Assembly: GCF_009688945.1 (NCBI RefSeq)
Contig: NZ_AP021874.1
Coordinates: 4,278,001-4,342,000, forward strand
Direction: 5' to 3'
DNA: 64,000 bases
Source of the DNA: Desulfosarcina alkanivorans
Lineage (GTDB): Bacteria > Desulfobacterota > Desulfobacteria > Desulfobacterales > Desulfosarcinaceae
The position numbers were made by a program, and so were the translations under genes. The notes below the pieces were generated by a model. The model saw only the letters and a list, made by a program, of their open reading frames with translations. It was not told where the DNA came from and ran no database searches. Shown piece after piece: positions 62,279 to 64,000 of this stretch. The first letter of the stretch is position 1, and the number at the start of each line of letters is the position of its first letter.

Positions 62279-62803
62279 TCAACTGCCGATAACCCGGACA
62301 GTATGCGGGTATCTACCGGTATTCGCTCTCCGGGCTTGATCAGGATTTTGTCCGACCCCCACCTTCTCAATCGGGACAGTCTTTTCTTCATCGCCGCTTA
62401 TTACCGTGGCGGTTTCCGGTGTTATGTGCACCAGTGACGTGATGGCCTTGCGTGCCGATTCGCTGGTGACCTGTTCAATCAGCCCGCCCATGGTCATCAC
62501 AAAACTGACAACGGCGGCGGTTAGAAATTCGCCCTGGATGAGACTGGCGATGATCGCCAGGCTGACCAATTCATCTACGTTGACTTCGCGCTCGAGTAGC
62601 CCCTTCACTGCGCCCCAAACAATGGGGGCACCATTTATGACTACGGATATGATGGCCAGGATGTTTCCCAAGAGGCTGGTATTTGGGCTGCCATAATCAA
62701 TGAGGAAACTAAACAGTGCCAGTACCGCCGCTGCGAAAGCCAGGTAGAAATCTCTCAATCTGAACAATTCCTGATACACACCCAGTTTGGAAAAAACGCC
62801 CAA
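62279..62803 (-). pseudogene. 5' fragment of a heavy-metal P-type ATPase gene
   Basis: A frame from ATG 62803 encodes the first membrane helices of a P1B-type ATPase (LRDFYLAFAAAVLALFSFLIDYG; NILAIISVVINGAPIVWGAVKGLLEREVNVDELVSLAIIASL) and the start of the actuator domain. Near 62350 a one-base frameshift breaks VGVGQ; the other frame continues ILIKPGERIPVDTRILSGLSAVDE. Homology then ends at about 62279. The phosphorylation and ATP-binding domains are absent, so it is a non-functional remnant. Confidence 0.7.
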
Positions 62804-62865
62804 TTATTGATTCAATCCTGTCCAATTAAGGTTACCATGCAATTGAAGTGATAATAATCAATTTA

Positions 62866-63927
62866 CTATCCGTTTACAGCCATACCGGCTTCAAAGAGAA
62901 TGATCTCATCTACCTGTGGCCTGATACCAATCTTCTGACCAATCGAGTGATTATGATGGCTTGATACCAACGCAAGCACCTCCTCATCACTTTGTAGTTG
63001 CAACGAATAAAGAATGTTTGCGCCTCGAAATCTCTTTCTGATTACTTTGGCTTTAAATGGGCTGCTGTCATCGTGGATGATATCGTCCGGCCGAATCAGC
63101 ACATCGGCGGGGCAGCCATTTCTGCATGGATAGGAAAAACGACCTTTTAGAGTGCCAAGACTAGTCTGAACTTCGTCCGCCGATGTGACTTGCCCTTGAA
63201 CCAGCACCCCTTCGCCGACAAAGTCTGCTACATATTGGCTTTTGGGTCGGTGATAGAGGTTATAGGCCGTGTCCCACTGTTCTAGCGCCCCTTCTCTCAT
63301 CACGCCAATGATATCTGCCATGGCAAAGGCTTCATGCTGATTGTGGGTAACAAGCAGGGCACTGATGCCGATATCCTTGAGGATGTTTCGTACATCGATG
63401 CAAAGCCGTTCCCGCAATGCGACATCTAAATTCGAAAAGGGTTCGTCCAATAGCAGCAATTCCGGATTGGGTGCCAGCGCCCTGGCCAAGGCAACGCGTT
63501 GCTGCTGGCCGCCGGACAGTTCATGGGGGTATTTTTTGGCGTCGTTTTCCAAACCAACCAGCTCAAGCATATTGCCTACGCGCCTCCTCCGGTCTTTTGA
63601 AGGTCGGTTTCCGATACCAAATGCAATATTCTTTTCAATCGTTAAATGGGGAAACAGTGCATAGTCTTGAAATACCATTCCCAGCCGTCTGTCTTCAGGA
63701 GGCACATGCCTGGATAAGCTTGATACCAACGTCCCGTCTATCCGGATCGTACCCGATGGAATGGTTTCGAATCCGGCGATACAACGTAATGCAGTGGTTT
63801 TACCGCACCCGCTTTCTCCCAACAGACAACCAATATGACCCCTTTTAAGATCAAGTGATAACGCGCTGATGACGCATTTGTCATTAAACGCTTTTGAAAT
63901 TGAATCTATGTGTAGCGCACTCGACAT
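62866..63927 (-). CDS. ABC transporter ATPase, ferric iron type (FbpC-like)
   Basis: A 353-residue ABC ATPase of the CUT1/Fe(III)/polyamine group: Walker A LLGESGCGKTTALRC (about residues 35-49), Q-loop VFQDYALFPHLT, signature LSGGQQQRVALARAL, Walker B ELLLLDEPFSNLD and His in VTHNQHEAFAMADIIGVM. A C-terminal TOBE-like domain follows (about 240-350). The upstream minus-strand frame ends as a permease, so this is the last gene of an importer operon. Iron is the best guess by similarity; thiamine, sulfate or polyamines are alternatives. Confidence 0.85.
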   Translation of the reverse strand: MSSALHIDSISKAFNDKCVISALSLDLKRGHIGCLLGESGCGKTTALRCIAGFETIPSGTIRIDGTLVSSLSRHVPPEDRRLGMVFQDYALFPHLTIEKNIAFGIGNRPSKDRRRRVGNMLELVGLENDAKKYPHELSGGQQQRVALARALAPNPELLLLDEPFSNLDVALRERLCIDVRNILKDIGISALLVTHNQHEAFAMADIIGVMREGALEQWDTAYNLYHRPKSQYVADFVGEGVLVQGQVTSADEVQTSLGTLKGRFSYPCRNGCPADVLIRPDDIIHDDSSPFKAKVIRKRFRGANILYSLQLQSDEEVLALVSSHHNHSIGQKIGIRPQVDEIILFEAGMAVNG

Positions 63928-63943
63928 TATTAATATCCTGAAA

Positions 63944-64000
63944 TTATAAAGTTGATCCTTCCGCTTTTTTGTTCAGCAGCATCAATGGTAACAAGCCAGC
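63944..64000 (-). CDS. 3' end of an ABC permease gene (partial)
   Basis: The minus-strand frame entering at the right edge ends AGLLPLMLLNKKAEGSTL before a TAA at 63944-63946. That fits the cytoplasmic C-terminus of a binding-protein-dependent permease. It lies 16 bases ahead of the ATPase gene, so it is almost surely its partner. Only 18 residues are visible. Confidence 0.55.
   Translation of the reverse strand, partial: AGLLPLMLLNKKAEGSTL

Overview
The window looks like chromosomal DNA of a GC-rich, strictly anaerobic deltaproteobacterium (Desulfobacterota), most likely a sulfate reducer of the Desulfosarcina/Desulfobacteraceae type. The strongest pointer is a complete Tmc transmembrane redox complex, known from sulfate reducers. 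A class III (PhaE/PhaC) polyhydroxyalkanoate (PHA) synthase system, a TRAP carboxylate-type importer and many signalling ATPases, cyclases and GAF proteins agree with this. No rRNA, tRNA or CRISPR array was seen, and the organism is inferred from gene content only.

Layout. 1-594: 5' part of a MalT-like STAND ATPase regulator. 848-6083: a response regulator with a STAS domain, tmcD-tmcC-tmcB-tmcA, then a stand-alone receiver protein. 6466-12448: a SpoIIAA-like protein and a minus-strand operon of a zinc-ribbon/cyclase/AAA/TPR giant, an RluA-type pseudouridine synthase and a methyltransferase. 12.6-23.6 kb: a PHA storage locus with a GAF protein, phaC, phaE, a second PhaC-like protein, three phasin-like proteins, a DUF3141 protein, phaR and phaJ. 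Several of its promoters carry TGC-N3-GCA sites that fit the published PhaR target. 23.8-28.6 kb: a CBS protein, then a membrane adenylate cyclase, a degenerate deacetylase and a TPR/LysM lipoprotein.

28.6-31.8 kb is a scar region: a broken YgjP-like metallopeptidase, a coiled-coil fragment, and a group II intron whose 5' end abuts a REP-type palindrome. 31.8-33.4 kb holds two lipid enzymes. 33.7-42.6 kb is a catabolic island: a GntR/FCD regulator, DctP-DctQ-DctM, a creatininase-family amidohydrolase and a single-chain 5-oxoprolinase. Together they suggest import and ring-opening of a cyclic amide. 42.8-51.0 kb is a Bat aerotolerance-type operon (MoxR, DUF58, DUF4381, VWA, VWA-TPR fusion, BatD, BatE). 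51.0-53.3 kb encodes a sugar-dehydrogenase-like beta-propeller fused to a two-haem cytochrome c domain. 53.5-58.3 kb is a zinc operon, znuA-znuC-znuB-zur plus a permease/YcgQ pair, behind a palindromic operator.

58.3-64.0 kb looks less GC-rich and more patchy. It holds a DUF169 protein, an AraC regulator divergent from an iron alcohol dehydrogenase (YqhC/YqhD-like), a cupin gene and a metal P-type ATPase gene that are both cut at one junction, and the end of an iron-type ABC importer. Dispersed diverged intergenic repeats link the 5.4, 23.7, 34.6 and 35.8 kb spacers.
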